Positions 35,691-46,977 of a stretch of DNA of 64,000 bases are shown here, in pieces. Source of the stretch: Physcia stellaris (taxonomy: Eukaryota > Ascomycota > Lecanoromycetes > Caliciales > Physciaceae); contig JABSSW010000003.1 in assembly GCA_018902385.1 (NCBI GenBank), positions 1,178,001 to 1,242,000 of the forward strand. Reading direction: 5' to 3'. How positions within the stretch are numbered: the first letter of the stretch is position 1; each line of letters opens with the position of its first letter. The notes under the pieces were generated by a model. The model was not told where the DNA came from. It did not search any database and saw only the letters and a list, made by a program, of their open reading frames with translations. Both the position numbers and the translations under genes were made by a program.

Positions 35691-35968
35691 GCTTCCTCAG
35701 CCATCTTCTGTCCAAGCGCTTCGAATTCCGAAGTTGCGCCAATGTGATTTCCAAAAATTTAAAGGTGTCTGCAATCATCAAGATTGAAAAACGTACACCT
35801 AAGTGGGACAGGCAGGACTAAATCCGCCTGCTTCCTCGGCCATCTCTAATATCTTGGTGCTTGGAATACCGAAGTACTCTCGCGCAAACAGGGTTCCAAA
35901 AATTGATGGTGCCTACAATCATCAAGATTGAAAGGTACACCTTGAGCGAGGCAGGACCAAGTCCACAC
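35691..35968 (+). repeat. Diverged tandem duplication, period about 139 bp
   Basis: The two halves, 35691-35829 and 35830-35968, align along their length. Shared blocks in order are GCTTCCTC-x-GCCATCT, CTT-x-GAAT-x-CCGAAGT, TTCCAAAAATT, GGTG-x-CT-x-CAATCATCAAGATTGAAA, GTACACCT and GGCAGGAC. Later identity is interrupted by many substitutions, so the duplication is not recent. No coding function is evident. The blocks do not match other parts of the window that I noticed. Confidence 0.65.
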
Positions 35969-36218
35969 GCTCTCAGAGACCAGTGCCTCCAGAGAAGATG
36001 CAGCAAAGTCTCTACTCAAGCCATCGGTCACAACGGCAGCAGAACGACGGGTTCAAGTCAGTCACTTGAGTGGAAACGTGACTTACCTGAGAACAAATTG
36101 TCTACTAGCCGAGGGGACGAACTTCGATCACCTGTGGGACAAACAACCACTTAGGTCTCTGGAAGCATCGAGAAACACAGTGAGACCTAGAGAGACGAAG
36201 CCGAGAGCGCAAACGCAA

Positions 36219-36557
36219 ATGAAAAAGCCATTTCACCGCATGGGATCAGACGACTTGTGGCAGATCACTGTGCCACGGGATTTCCGGGACCCTGAGGCCC
36301 GTAGGCTTCTTGTTCGCCTGGTGCAAGCATGGAAGGTAGAATCCGAAGTCGATCACATGCAACAATGGCAAGGAAAGAGGCGAAGGATACTCAGTCCCGC
36401 GAGACGACAAGACAGCGTGGCTGATACTGCACTGGGATCTCGAGGGCATGGTGTTCCTCAGGCTCCAAGTTCGCCTGGTTGGGAGGCTTCATGTTCGCCC
36501 ATGACGACGGCAGCACAAACGGTTGGTCGTTCACTTCTTAGATGGAAGGCGCCATGA
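36219..36557 (+). CDS. Hypothetical open frame, weak support
   Basis: 112 codons from an ATG at 36219. The middle part reads like a folded protein (DLWQITVPRDFRDPEARR, LLVRLVQAWKVESEVDHMQQ), but I do not recognise it. It may be a remnant exon. No intron or neighbouring exon was found. Confidence 0.25.
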   Translation: MKKPFHRMGSDDLWQITVPRDFRDPEARRLLVRLVQAWKVESEVDHMQQWQGKRRRILSPARRQDSVADTALGSRGHGVPQAPSSPGWEASCSPMTTAAQTVGRSLLRWKAP

Positions 36558-37312
36558 TGGGACTGCTGTAGAAGTCAGTAGTCGTGGGAGCGGGCGTTTG
36601 GGCAGTCATGCTCGGGGGTCCTGGGCCGATGAGGAAGAAAGAGCAGGTTTTTGGAGGTTCGAGACCTTTATATTTGATATTGTGAAGTGAACAAAGAGGT
36701 TGTTCGAGGGACTTGAGAAAGTTCATTGTTCCGGCTGGCTGACCGGCAGTGGTCCGTGAACAAAGGCATTGCGCGATTTGTGTAGATGCCTTGTTCATGC
36801 TCAAAAATTCAGACGCACAACCTTGGAACTGCTGCTCTACTCTCTATACTCCGTAACGAGACAGCTCCTTGGTCGACTGAAGGGGTCAGACATCGAGGTG
36901 TCTACTTAAGGAAGTCCTGCTTCGAGCGGGTACCATGTGTAGCTCAATGACGAAGTGGAGCGCGGGAAACAAAACTAGAAAGCCTTCAGAGTCGGAGCCA
37001 TGGTCGATAGAAGCTTTTGGGTAGGATGATGCACTCATGTCATACTCCAGGGGACTCTGTTCCCTCGAGCTACATTGAATACCAATTCTTTCAGTCACGT
37101 TGCAGTATACTGCATGCCTTTACCTTATCTATCGAGGTAGCACATTCAGACGTTGGTGACGCAATCTGCCAAGTGAAGGATCTTGAAAGGTGGGACAACT
37201 CGTTCCCGATCGTATATCTCGAAAACTGAACTCTCTTGGTGCCGTAGGACCCTGGATCTGTAACCTTTATCACAACCCATCAACGTCGCAAGCGTTTCAA
37301 GTGAAGACCATC

Positions 37313-38278
37313 ATGAGACCTATTGCTGATTGTAAAAAGCCTATTGAGACGGCAGTCATAAAGGGCAAAAGCGTACTTGTCACTGGAGGAGCATCAGGCC
37401 TGGGAGCTCTGATTGCAGCTAGCTTCGTCGAATATGGAGCACGAGTTACCATTGCCGATCTGAACAAAAGCCGAGGGGAAGCCTTCGTACAAGAGCTCGG
37501 TCCAAAGCTTGGGAAGCTGCAATTCATCCAGACTGACGTGACCGACTGGAAGTCTCAGGTGCAAGCTTTCAAGTCGGCGATTGCTTTTTCAGGCAGCAAC
37601 AGTATAGACATCGTTGTTGCTTCTGCTGGCTTACCCGGCGAACCTTTCATTTCTGACAATGAAGAGCCCGCGTCTTTGAAATATGACCCTCCTACCCCAA
37701 AAGCAGCTGGCCCAACCCTTGACGTTAACGCAGAGGGTGTATACTACACGTCCAAACTTGCGCAACATTACTTTGCTTTACTGTCAACGTCTGAGGATCC
37801 AGCTTCGTACAAGAAGTGCCTGGTCTTAATCAGCTCTTTGGCTGGTTATCTGGAGGGCGTGGCATCCGATTATACGGCTTCGAAGTGGGCAGTCAGAGGC
37901 TTGTTTCGGTCGATACGATCCAAGATGGAGGACCTATCTTACCGAGTCAACCTCATCGCGCCATGGGTTATGGATACACCCATGTCCAAGGACTTTGCCA
38001 CGGTATGCCGCGACAATGGTATACCTGTTGGGAATGCCCAGGATGTTGCAGATGCTGTAATCAGGTGTGCAGCCGATGAGTCGATATACGGTAAGTCAAC
38101 GCGGCTCCCTTGTGTACAACACTAAGGCCAGCGTCAAGGGCGAGCACTGGCTATAGCACCGGTGAAGACATTCGACTTGAGAGATGATATCGAGGGCTTG
38201 AATGCCGGCATAGTAATGAAAGAGTTTCTTGAAGGCGAAGCTAAAGGTTTCATGCAAATGTTCGGCGAGAGGCCATGA
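37313..38278 (+). CDS. Short-chain dehydrogenase/reductase
   Basis: Two exons, 37313-38090 and 38139-38278, with a 48-nt intron, giving 305 aa. A Rossmann fold starts at KSVLVTGGASGLGALIAASF, with the TGxxxGxG cofactor loop at about 24-31. An acidic residue follows at the end of strand 2 (TIADLNKSRG), favouring NAD(H). The usual NNAG reads VVASAG. The active-site Ser is in LISSLAGY and the Tyr/Lys pair is in SDYTASKWA. The C-terminus closes with FMQMFGERP. It resembles 15-hydroxyprostaglandin-dehydrogenase-like fungal SDRs; the substrate is unknown. The start is the ATG at 37313. A miniature element begins 13 bp after the stop codon. Confidence 0.85.
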
Positions 38279-38290
38279 TGTACTTTATCC

Positions 38291-38503
38291 CATGGTCTGC
38301 TAGTACGAGTACTGGGTAGGTGGCGCTAATTTTTATGATGCACCAACAGATCTGCGATTACCAGACTTGGGACGAAATTAAAATATGATGTCATCTTCAT
38401 ATTGTCTTTATATGCTTTGTGCCAGAGACGGGTACGCGCTTTGTAATAATGAGTGTATTAGTGACAATGCATCAGAGGCAGGATAGCACCAGACCAGACC
38501 ATG
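38291..38503 (+). mobile_element. Miniature inverted-repeat element, copy 2
   Basis: A 213-bp relative of 3655-3875, in the same orientation. It is bounded by CCCATGGTCTG at about 38289 and CAGACCATGGG ending at about 38505, an 11-bp perfect inverted repeat. No open frame of note. It lies directly 3' of the SDR gene, matching the position of copy 1 directly 3' of another plus-strand gene. Confidence 0.65.
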
Positions 38504-38723
38504 GGATGGGTTGTTCGAGATAAGGTTGCTCAACCGTCAAGCCTGTATCCTTACGCTAGATCTCTTTAGACAGAAGGTTTCCCCCTTGACTTTCGGGGTT
38601 CAATCATTGATGATGCAAAGTTGTGAGATAGTCAGATAGCTTACCCCGCCACCCCGCCTTTGTCGCATTGGACAAGTTTGGATTATTGCTTGCCCCTTGT
38701 TTGTAACAAAACCCAGTGTAACA

Positions 38724-40466
38724 ATGGCAAAGAAGAGTGAGTCCCGATAGGTAAAATGTAAAGGAATCGATACTTACGGAAGGCAGAGGCACTCTGTTGT
38801 ATCTCCGTGGATATCGTAAGAGGCGGCCCAGAGCACCCCTCCATTCATGGCAAAATATCACATAAAACATGCCATATAGAGTGTCTTGCAGCTTCCAAAC
38901 GCTGACGATGGATGGCTTAGGATGCAGTTGCAGGATGGCTTGGGTCTTATGGCGGGGAGAACTCGACGAGCGACATCTCGAGAGGTAAACAATGTTCCGA
39001 AGACGTAAGGGAACGGATCTTACCTGGATGAAGGCCTTTTCGCCGGGACAGTCGGTGTTCGGAGGCTCCTCAGAATGTTTGCCAAGTACAACATCAAGAC
39101 AACTTGGTTTATACCTGGCCACTCATTGGACACATTTCCCGAAGAATGTGCCATGATCAGAGACGCCGGTCATGAGATGTGAGCGTCCAAAGACAGGATT
39201 TTGCTCCAAGTACGAAGGTATTGCGAACACTGACAATTGCATGTTGAAGCGGCCTTCATGGCTACTCACACGAGAATCCGGTGAAGATGACGATCGAGCA
39301 ACAACGTGCTATCTTGGACAAGACGTATAAGCAGCTGACCGATTTCTGTGGCAAACCACCTCGAGGGTATGTGCAGTTCGGAGTCTTTTCTCCTCTTTCG
39401 CACGGCCGTCCTTCAGGTCGACCATATTTCGGGAGCAAGGAGTCTCGGTTCCTGACATGTGTCTTGTGTTTCGATCGAGATAGTCAAGTAAAGTAATGCT
39501 AACTCTGAGATAGAAGCGTAGCTCCCTGGTGGGAAGCATCCCGAGAGGGAGCCGAGCTACTGTTGAAATATGGCGTTGAATATGGTTGGTTTGCCATGTT
39601 TCCTGATGTCAGTCACTGACACTTTGGAAGACCACAGTTTCTCTCATCACGATTGCCTTCCATACTATCTTCGGATTGGAGACAAGTGGACACCAATCGA
39701 CTACTCCAAGCATCCATCGCATTGGATGAAGCCGCTTGAACCGGGACCAGTCACAGGTCTGGTCGAAATCCCATCAAATTGGTATCTTGATGATGTAAGT
39801 TCCCCAGAGTATCATCTCTTGTGTTTACCTTATGCAGCAATCATGAGCGATGCCAAGGAACAACTTCATCGCCTAAGATTGGTACCAGCTTAGTGATAAT
39901 CTCAACTTCACTGCGAGCCTGACTTTAGATAGGCTGACTGCACTGTTGACAATAGTTGCCACCCATGATGTTTATCAAAAAGGCGCCGAACTCGCATGGT
40001 TGGGTAAACCCAAAGGATGTTGAAGATCTGTGGAGAGATCATTTCGATTACTTCTATCGGGAGTATGACGAGTTCTGCTTTCCTGTCACGATCCATCCGG
40101 ACGTCAGCGGCCACCCACATGTCATTTTCATGCTAGAAAGGTGTGTAGATCTTGACAGCTTTCTCCACGTTCTGATCGGTTGCGATCTGGAACAAATTCC
40201 GTAGCGAAGGATCTGCTAATCAGTGCGATAGATTGATCGAGTACATTAGCGGTAAAGAGGGTGTGCAGTGGGTGACCATGGCAGAGATTTGCGATGACTT
40301 CAAGAAGAACCAAGCTCCCAATAAGGGTGCATTAATGCCCGCCGAGCATGGTGCAATCTTGAAATATCCTGGTAAGTCGAAACGCAGCGATCGCCTTGAA
40401 AAATATCCACAAGATGAACTAAGCATTTCAATTTCTTGTGCAGACGTTCAGCTACAGAAAGCTTAA
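38724..40466 (+). CDS. Polysaccharide deacetylase family protein (HpPgdA-like NodB domain)
   Basis: Ten exons can be placed in phase: 38724-38736, 38787-38815, 38921-38984, 39034-39178, 39250-39366, 39514-39584, 39631-39794, 39956-40140, 40232-40371 and 40444-40466, giving 316 aa. The catalytic NodB motifs appear only after splicing: [14 protein letters not shown], with the paired Asp; [16 protein letters not shown]; and [14 protein letters not shown], with the metal-binding His-x3-His. [11 protein letters not shown] and [15 protein letters not shown] are near the C-terminus, as in the HpPgdA group. There is no signal peptide, so it is likely cytosolic. Members of the group act on N-acetyl sugars or cyclic amides; the substrate here is unknown. 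The 13-nt first coding exon is easily missed. Confidence 0.85.
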
Positions 40467-41069
40467 GAGCTGGGGAAGCTTGCGCGCCTTGGTCTTGGCT
40501 AGAGTAGGAAAGGGAGACAAAAGTCGAATCTCTGGCTCCCAGTCAAGTGATCCTGGACATATCAAATCGTCAATAGGATTCTCTCCATCTGTAGAAGGTA
40601 GTGTGGTGAAGTAATGAAAATGTAAAGGCCTGGCTCTTCGTCGGCATTACTAAGTATTTACTCCTCGAAGTCAATAATGAAAACTTTGACGTGATCTCGT
40701 TTGCCCGTCGAAGTTCTTAGATTTCTTGGCGTCGATCTCCCGATTGGAGTCCTCGCTAATTTCGAAGCTAATCCTCAAACGGCGGGAGCACGTTGCGGTC
40801 TTGCGCCTTCTGATTGGCTTTTCCAACGTCCGTCAAACATTTTGGTCTTTCAGGCCTGCAAAAAAAGCATCTTCATGCCCTTTTCCCCGGCTTTGGTCGA
40901 CGGCTTTACTGCAGCGCGAATATGGACGAGGCCACGCCACTGGGTTCAGTCCCTGGGGCCCTGAGCCTCCTTATCGTGGAGATGCCTCGAGAGGCGTTGC
41001 GCTCCAGTGGTACATCTGGTGAGAGCCCCAAGGCGCAACAAGATTCAATGGCGGACGTTATGCCAAGAG

Positions 41070-41075
41070 CACGTG
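41070..41075. promoter_or_regulatory. CACGTG, candidate NUC-1/Pho4-type site
   Basis: CACGTG is the core bound by the bHLH phosphate regulator (Pho4 in yeast, NUC-1 in Neurospora). It lies 626 bp upstream of the phosphate-transporter start codon. One copy of a six-base motif is weak evidence alone; the context makes it plausible. Confidence 0.35.
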
Positions 41076-41426
41076 GTGGAAGAAGCTTCATAACTCGTTC
41101 AAGATTGATATCTCGCATATGGGGCAACGGCGCGAATTCGAAATGATCAGCCCTCGCTCGCTACACCTATGCTGATAGTGGCTCTTCCGCCGGACACGAA
41201 AGACGACTTTTCCACCGCCAAGAGACAAGTCGGTGGTGAGTGACGGTGATACGTCCAATGACGCGGGATGCCGGTCGAGTTGAGAGACATTAAGCCTCTA
41301 TAATGCCTTGGCCGTGGTTCTAGATGACTCCAACTAAAATTCCGAGGGACGGCAAGCAGATGCAATGTGGGATACTCGAGCTGCACGACCTGACGTTCGA
41401 CATGCTCATTGGCCGAGAGACCCTGG

Positions 41427-41442
41427 TCTGACCCTGGTCAGA
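41427..41442. promoter_or_regulatory. Perfect inverted repeat TCTGACC-CT-GGTCAGA
   Basis: A 7-bp arm, 2-bp spacer palindrome about 260 bp upstream of the phosphate-transporter ATG, overlapping a direct repeat of GACCCTGGT. It may bind a dimeric regulator (inference). Confidence 0.3.
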
Positions 41443-41700
41443 CAGCTCCCGGTTAAAAGACCCTGAGCCGCATTGCAGAGTAAGGGAGCTCCGAGGCAGG
41501 CGACTTCCTCGTCCAGATTTGGAAAGCACCGTCGCTTGACACATCTGCAGGAGTGATATGATGGGCGAGTCAAGGTGTGGGTGAATCAGCCACTGGGCTC
41601 TTATACAGATACATATATCCCCCTGCTCTCCCCGCAACCTCCTCTTGCTGACAAGCCTCAGCCTGCCTTACCTAGCAATACACCCGAAAGGTCAGCAAAC

Positions 41701-43680
41701 ATGGTTGGAAAGACAGCAGGCGGTAACGCCGCTTTTCACAACTTCCACAACGACTATGTCCACATTGAGGACCCCAATGAAAGTGAGTATCCGACATCCT
41801 GCAACGCTCCGATGATAAGTGGATGCACAAACGCTAATGCAATCTTCCAGGACGTCGCCTTGCCCTCGCTGAGATCGACAAGGCCCCTTTCGGTTGGTAC
41901 CATGTGAGAGCCGTTGTCGTCGCCGGCATAGGCTTCTTCACAGACGCCTATGACATCTTCGCCATCAACCTCGTCACCGCTATGTTGGGTGTTGTATACT
42001 GGCATACGGCCAAATCGAAGCCTGGAACCATCCCTGAACACTCGGATACTGCCATCAAGGTCGCAACATCTGGTGGTACCGTCTTAGGACAGGTTGGCTT
42101 CGGTATCCTTGCCGATCTCGTTGGCCGCAAGAAGATGTACGGATTGGAGTTGATCCTCATCATCTTCTGCACCCTGGCTCAGTCGTTGACCGCTGCCTCT
42201 CCGTCTATGTCTATCGTTGGTCTTTTGATCTTCTGGCGTGTGATGATGGGTATCGGCATCGGTGGTGATTACCCACTGTCTTCGATTATTACCTCCGAGT
42301 AAGACCCTCGCTGGCAGTTGCAGGTGATAAGAACTAACGGAACTGGCCAGATTCGCAACCACCAAGTGGCGTGGAGCTATGATGGGGTCGGTCTTCGCCA
42401 TGCAAGGTATTGGACAATTTGCAGCCGCCATGATCGCTCTGATTGTCACGTCCGGCTTCAAGGAGTCTTTGTTATTGGGATCATCTGCTGCTACCTGTAC
42501 TGGTGACTGCGCTCTGGCCGTTGATAAGATGTGGCGTGTTATTATCGGTTTTGGTGCTGTTCCCGGATGCATCGCCTTGTACTTCCGATTGACGATTCCG
42601 GAAACGCCTCGCTATACCTTCGATGTCGCTCGTGATGTCGAGAAGGCTCATCAAGATACCCAGGCCTACATGGCAGGCAAGTCAGAGGGTAAACCGGACT
42701 TGATGAAGCAAGCTGCCACCGTTCAACACGCAGAAGGTACCCTCGAAATTCCCAAGGCAGGCTGGCGTGACTTCTTTCGCCATTACTCGCAATGGAAGCA
42801 TGGCAAGGTCCTGATTGGTACTGCTGGTTCCTGGTTCTTCCTTGATGTTAGTCTCCTTCAGAATATAAATCCGATCGTACAAGTATGCTAATCGGTTTAG
42901 GTTGCTTTCTACGGCCTTGGTCTCAACAACTCGATCATTCTTGGCGCCATCGGATATGCAAAGGGTGACAGCATGTACAGGATTTTCCGCAATACTGCTG
43001 TGGGTAACCTTATCCTTGTATGTGCGGGAGCCATCCCAGGTTATTGGGTTACGGTCGCTCTAGTCGACACTGTTGGACGCAAGCCAATCCAGTTCATGGG
43101 ATTTGCGATGCTCACGATACTGTTTGCCGTCATTGGCTTCGCATACAACCGGCTGTTGGATCATACTGGTGGCCTTTTGGCGCTGTATGTCCTTTGTCAG
43201 TTCTTCTTCAACTTTGGTAAGTTATAACCATGCCCTACTTCCAGTGACATGCATCTAACAATTTCCTCAGGTCCCAATGCTACCACCTTCATCGTTCCGG
43301 GTGAATGCTTTCCAACTCGCTACCGTTCCACATCTCACGGTATCTCAGCTGCGAGCGGCAAGGTTGGTGCTATCATCGCCCAAACCATCTTCGGCCCTCT
43401 GCGTACCAGGGGTACCCCCACCACCAAGAACCCCAACCCATGGCTCAACCACATTATGGAGATCTTCGCGCTCTTCATGCTGGCTGGTCTATGCACCACT
43501 TTCCTCATCCCTGAGACGAAGCGCAAGACTCTCGAGGAGCTAGCCGGTGAGGTGCCAGGAACCCCCAACTATGATCCGGTTGCTGCCGGCCACGACGGAA
43601 CCGGGGCCGCGACCGCGTACCGAGGGAGCAGTGGTGGAGATAGTGGGAGTAATGATGCAACAGAGAAGCATGCTATCTAA
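41701..43680 (+). CDS. PHO84: High-affinity inorganic phosphate:H+ symporter
   Basis: Five exons: 41701-41782, 41851-42298, 42351-42846, 42901-43216 and 43271-43680, giving 583 aa. It is an MFS sugar-porter-type protein with about 12 membrane segments. The signature reads FGWYHVRAVVVAGIGFFTDAY early, LADLVGRKKMYG between helices 2 and 3, and GGDYPLSSIITSEFATTKWRG after helix 4. There is a large central loop, then ECFPTRYRSTSHGISAASGK. These are hallmarks of the PHO84 / Neurospora PHO-5 group at the plasma membrane. The acidic residues used for proton and phosphate handling (GFFTDAYD, GGDYP) are kept. Expression is expected under phosphate limitation. Confidence 0.93.
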
Positions 43681-44620
43681 AAACTTTCTGACTTGAACTT
43701 GACGCGACTGCACATAGAGGGAGGCATGGCTGTGGGATGTTTTTAGGTTGTAAATTCTAATGAGATGAGGCATCTTCACATCACTGCGTGTTGGTAATAT
43801 TTCACGGACTCGAAATACCCCTTTTGCAAGTAAAAATCGCCCTTTCCGTTCTACCTTGTAGTTTCTTTGAATGGCCTGAAAGCATTCGGTCGTTTGCTGC
43901 GTTTGGTAGAGAACGAGTGACGAATTAGATAGCTGTCGGGTTTGACAGTCAGCCGTATTGCTAGAGTTCTGATTGGCGGACTGGACGCGCTAGACGCCTT
44001 TAAGCCTTCTTCATCCTCGATTTATTGGAGTGACCTCGACCTTTTAAAGATTTCAAGTCCGATAACTATACACGTAAGTCCATCTGCAATCCCAGTTGCA
44101 AAACTTCGTAGTCAGCATTGCCAGACTGGGGTAAGCGTGGAGTTGCAAGATGTCTTTCTGTGTCTTAGGTACAGCTCCAGACAAATCTGGATACGAGAAC
44201 TATTGCTCCGAAAAGACCTACTGTAGTGGCGAGGTATAGCTTCACAGCATCTTGACTGGGCTTAAGTGTCACTCGCATGAGCAATTTGAAGAGTGTCGAC
44301 ATATGTTGCTGAAAACCTGCTGGATGTGCTTTGATCGACTCAATCATAATGTATCTGCCCTTCACCATAATCTGTAGGCATATGATTCCTAGACGTACTT
44401 TCTGACTCTTCTTGCTTTGTTCTATGTTTTCTCAAAATCTACTTATTTGACATTTCTTTCCTACTCTCATACCCAACACATACACAAGCTCCAGAGAGAG
44501 AACTGTTTATTCTTTGAGTTACGGTCCACTTGGATATTCAGTACCTCTGTGTCTCCTTTACTTTGGCATCAGTCATCGCAGTAATCACCAGACAAGGCCT
44601 CCCTTAATCTGTCTATCTTT
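43681..44620. other. Intergenic region between the phosphate symporter and the BTB gene
   Basis: About 940 bp with no supportable gene; short open frames only. The last 200 bp are pyrimidine-rich. Confidence 0.4.
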
Positions 44621-45337
44621 ATGGCGATTCCTCCACCTCCACCACCACCAGTGGATCTCTCCCAGTACCTTCTTCTCGTTGATCCATGCATAAAACTCAT
44701 ATGAGGGCTGACATACCTACAGATCATTTGAGACCGGTCAGTATTCTGATCTCACCATCAGATGTGGACCCAGAGACTTTCCCGTTCACAAAGCTATAGT
44801 ATGTGTTCAATCCAAGGTTCTTCAGGCGGCGCTCGGAGAAGGATCCGAGGTATGTCTTTCTCTTGGACAGTCGCCTTCAAACTCCAAATTTGCAACTATG
44901 ATCTCTAGGCTGCCACAACTGGCATCATCAATTTGTCCTACCATAAACCGGAGCATATCGAGGAGATGCTCCAATTCCTGTACAGCTCAACCTACCGTAC
45001 GTCAACCAGGGACCTCGAATTCCACGTCGAGATGTACGCTATAGGCGACGAGTTCAACCTACCTCGCCTTTGCCAAGTCGCCAGAGCCAGGTTCAGGGAG
45101 GATCTATCTTCGATTCTTCGCACGACAGAGCAAACAGTGTTCTTGAAACTCATTCCTCGAATCTATGAGTCTACACCAGAGACCGACAGGGGTCTTCGTG
45201 ATATCGCAGTTTGGTACGCTCGACAGAACTACCATCTGTATACTCAGGATGATTTGAAGGACATGTTCGATGAGATCTTGCGGAACACGTGGCCGTTCAC
45301 GGATGACTTGATGAAAGATTTGGCCACCCATCCCTGA
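44621..45337 (+). CDS. BTB/POZ-domain protein
   Basis: Three exons: 44621-44664, 44723-44849 and 44909-45337, giving 199 aa. After a proline run (PPPPPPP) at the N-terminus, the BTB fold begins at QYSDLTIRCGPRDFPVHK, continues VVCVQSKVLQAAL-like and ends in EEMLQFLYSSTYRTS. The rest is helical (MYAIGDEFNLPRLCQVARAR). Fungal BTB proteins of this kind commonly serve as protein-contact or cullin-3 adaptor modules. The annotated stop at 45335-45337 is followed directly by an out-of-frame cysteine-rich segment, so the natural C-terminus may be longer. Confidence 0.8.
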
Positions 45338-46977
45338 CAGGGGACTGTCCGAAATGCGGACCAGCACAGGTCCTCAGAGCCACGAAGTGCATCTGCGCGA
45401 AATGCAGGACGCCATGCTACTGCTAGACATCCAGATAGCTTCTCCTGGTGCGGGGGCGAGTTTGCATGTCGGTATGGAGACTTTCCGACTCTGCTAATCT
45501 GGATTAAATAAAGCTTGCTGTTAATCATGATTTGATTCTCCACGAGTAGTGTCAACGTCACCAGGACATCCATCTTCAGATTCCACGAAACGAAAGTCGA
45601 GTCCACAATACGATTTGCTACCCAATTAGCATCACAGCGCTGCCTGAAGACAGGTTCATTCTTTCCAGTGACACATCCCTGCAGTCATGATATTTGTCTC
45701 ATAACTAGCCTAAGGACTCACCCGTGAGACTACAGTTCAAGACACCTGGATGTGATTCCATAACTGCCTTCCACCATCTTGACCCTAAACACTTTCCGTC
45801 ATCTACGCTCTTTGAACCATCACCTTGGATTAACGACAGCACTCCTCAAGGCAAAATTAGCTCATAGCTCCTGTTACTCCAACCCAGGCTTAGAAACAAG
45901 CCTATTCTATCGTGATCTCCACAATCTGCGGGTATCGGTCAACAACCCAGGAATTCTCGATCACCTCACCACCTTCCTCTATCTCCACCTCCACCTCCCA
46001 AGAGCTGAATATATCAACTCAACCCTACACTGCTCCATACATATCGGCGCTAACAGACCCACCAAACCCCCCCTCCGCCCTAGCTAAGCCGCGGCGACAG
46101 AATGGAGCCCAGTGTTAAATAATTTATCAGACGGAGTTCCCTCCCCTTGACGTGCACAGTCGCCGCAGAGTCTCTCCACCGCCTATCCTCTTTTCTAATG
46201 GTAGGATCACTCTTCCCTCTCCTCGAGACTCCCCTCCCCTTACCCCTTCATCTCCTCAACCCCCCCTAGCCCCTCCTCAAGTAGCCATTATCAAGCACCA
46301 AATAGACCCGATCTAGAGACCTTTCCGACCTATACTCCTTCTGCTTCGAGATCTAGATCGAAAACTGATCAAGTATGGGATGGGTTAGGATCGTGGGATT
46401 GTTGGGATTGTGTTCTATTGATATATCATCGGCCGTGATTCGGGGCTTGAGGGATGAGGGTTGAGAGGAGGTGGATCTTCGGAATAACATTGCATAGCTA
46501 GACAAGGAAGTTTGGTTTTTTCTCCTGTTTGGTCGGTCGGGCTTGTGATCTAGGGGGAGTGAGAAGGCTAGATGCGATGTTAGTCGGTGCTGTTGGGGAG
46601 GTTGTATGCCAAAAAGGCGAAGGAGAAAAAAAAAAAAAAAAAAAGAAGAGGAGAAGAAAAGAAGAAGAAGAGGAGAAGGAGAGGAAAAGGAGAGGAGAAG
46701 GAGAGGAGAAGAAGAGGAGAAGGAGAGGAGAAGGAGAGGAGAAGGAGAGGAGGAGAAGAGGAGACGGGATGAAATGTTCCTCTTCCAGAAACAGATAGAA
46801 AAATACAGAACTTTCAAAATGTCAAAAGACAAGTAAGTACAAAATGGGGTATCACTCAAGCATCCACATCCCAAACGCCATGCAAGCAAGCCTCCAATGC
46901 CCATCCCCTGCCTGGCGCAAAGATCCAAGCCATCCCCTTCTCCGCCCTCAACGCATGAAGGAACCCCAAGCCCATCA
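45338..46977. other. Convergent intergenic region with a purine tract
   Basis: 1.6 kb between the BTB gene and MED1. It contains a cysteine-rich open segment at 45340-45427, pyrimidine-rich DNA near 45960-46300 and the purine tract at 46619-46764. No separate gene is supported. Confidence 0.4.
46619..46764 (+). repeat. Uninterrupted 146-nt polypurine tract
   Basis: Every base from 46619 to 46764 is A or G: a run of 19 A at 46626-46644, then degenerate (GAGAAG/GAGGAG)n. The opposite strand is pure pyrimidine and gives a spurious serine/leucine-rich open frame. Such mirror-like purine tracts can form triplex (H-) DNA. It lies about 215 bp beyond the MED1 stop codon. Confidence 0.9.

Larger units (their letters stand above)
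34511..37312. other. 2.8-kb gene-poor interval with a tandem repeat
   Basis: It contains the diverged tandem repeat at 35691-35968 and one weak open frame at 36219-36557. No other gene is supported. Confidence 0.4.
40467..41700. other. Promoter region of the phosphate transporter
   Basis: 1.2 kb without a convincing gene. It contains a CACGTG at 41070-41075 and a 16-nt inverted repeat at 41427-41442. Confidence 0.45.

Noticed and set aside
37313-40466. Idea of a secondary-metabolite cluster around the SDR and the deacetylase
   Set aside because: No core synthase, P450, methyltransferase or cluster regulator lies within reach.
40701-41146. Overlapping open frames upstream of the phosphate symporter
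   Set aside because: Three frames are open at once with no motif; better read as promoter DNA.
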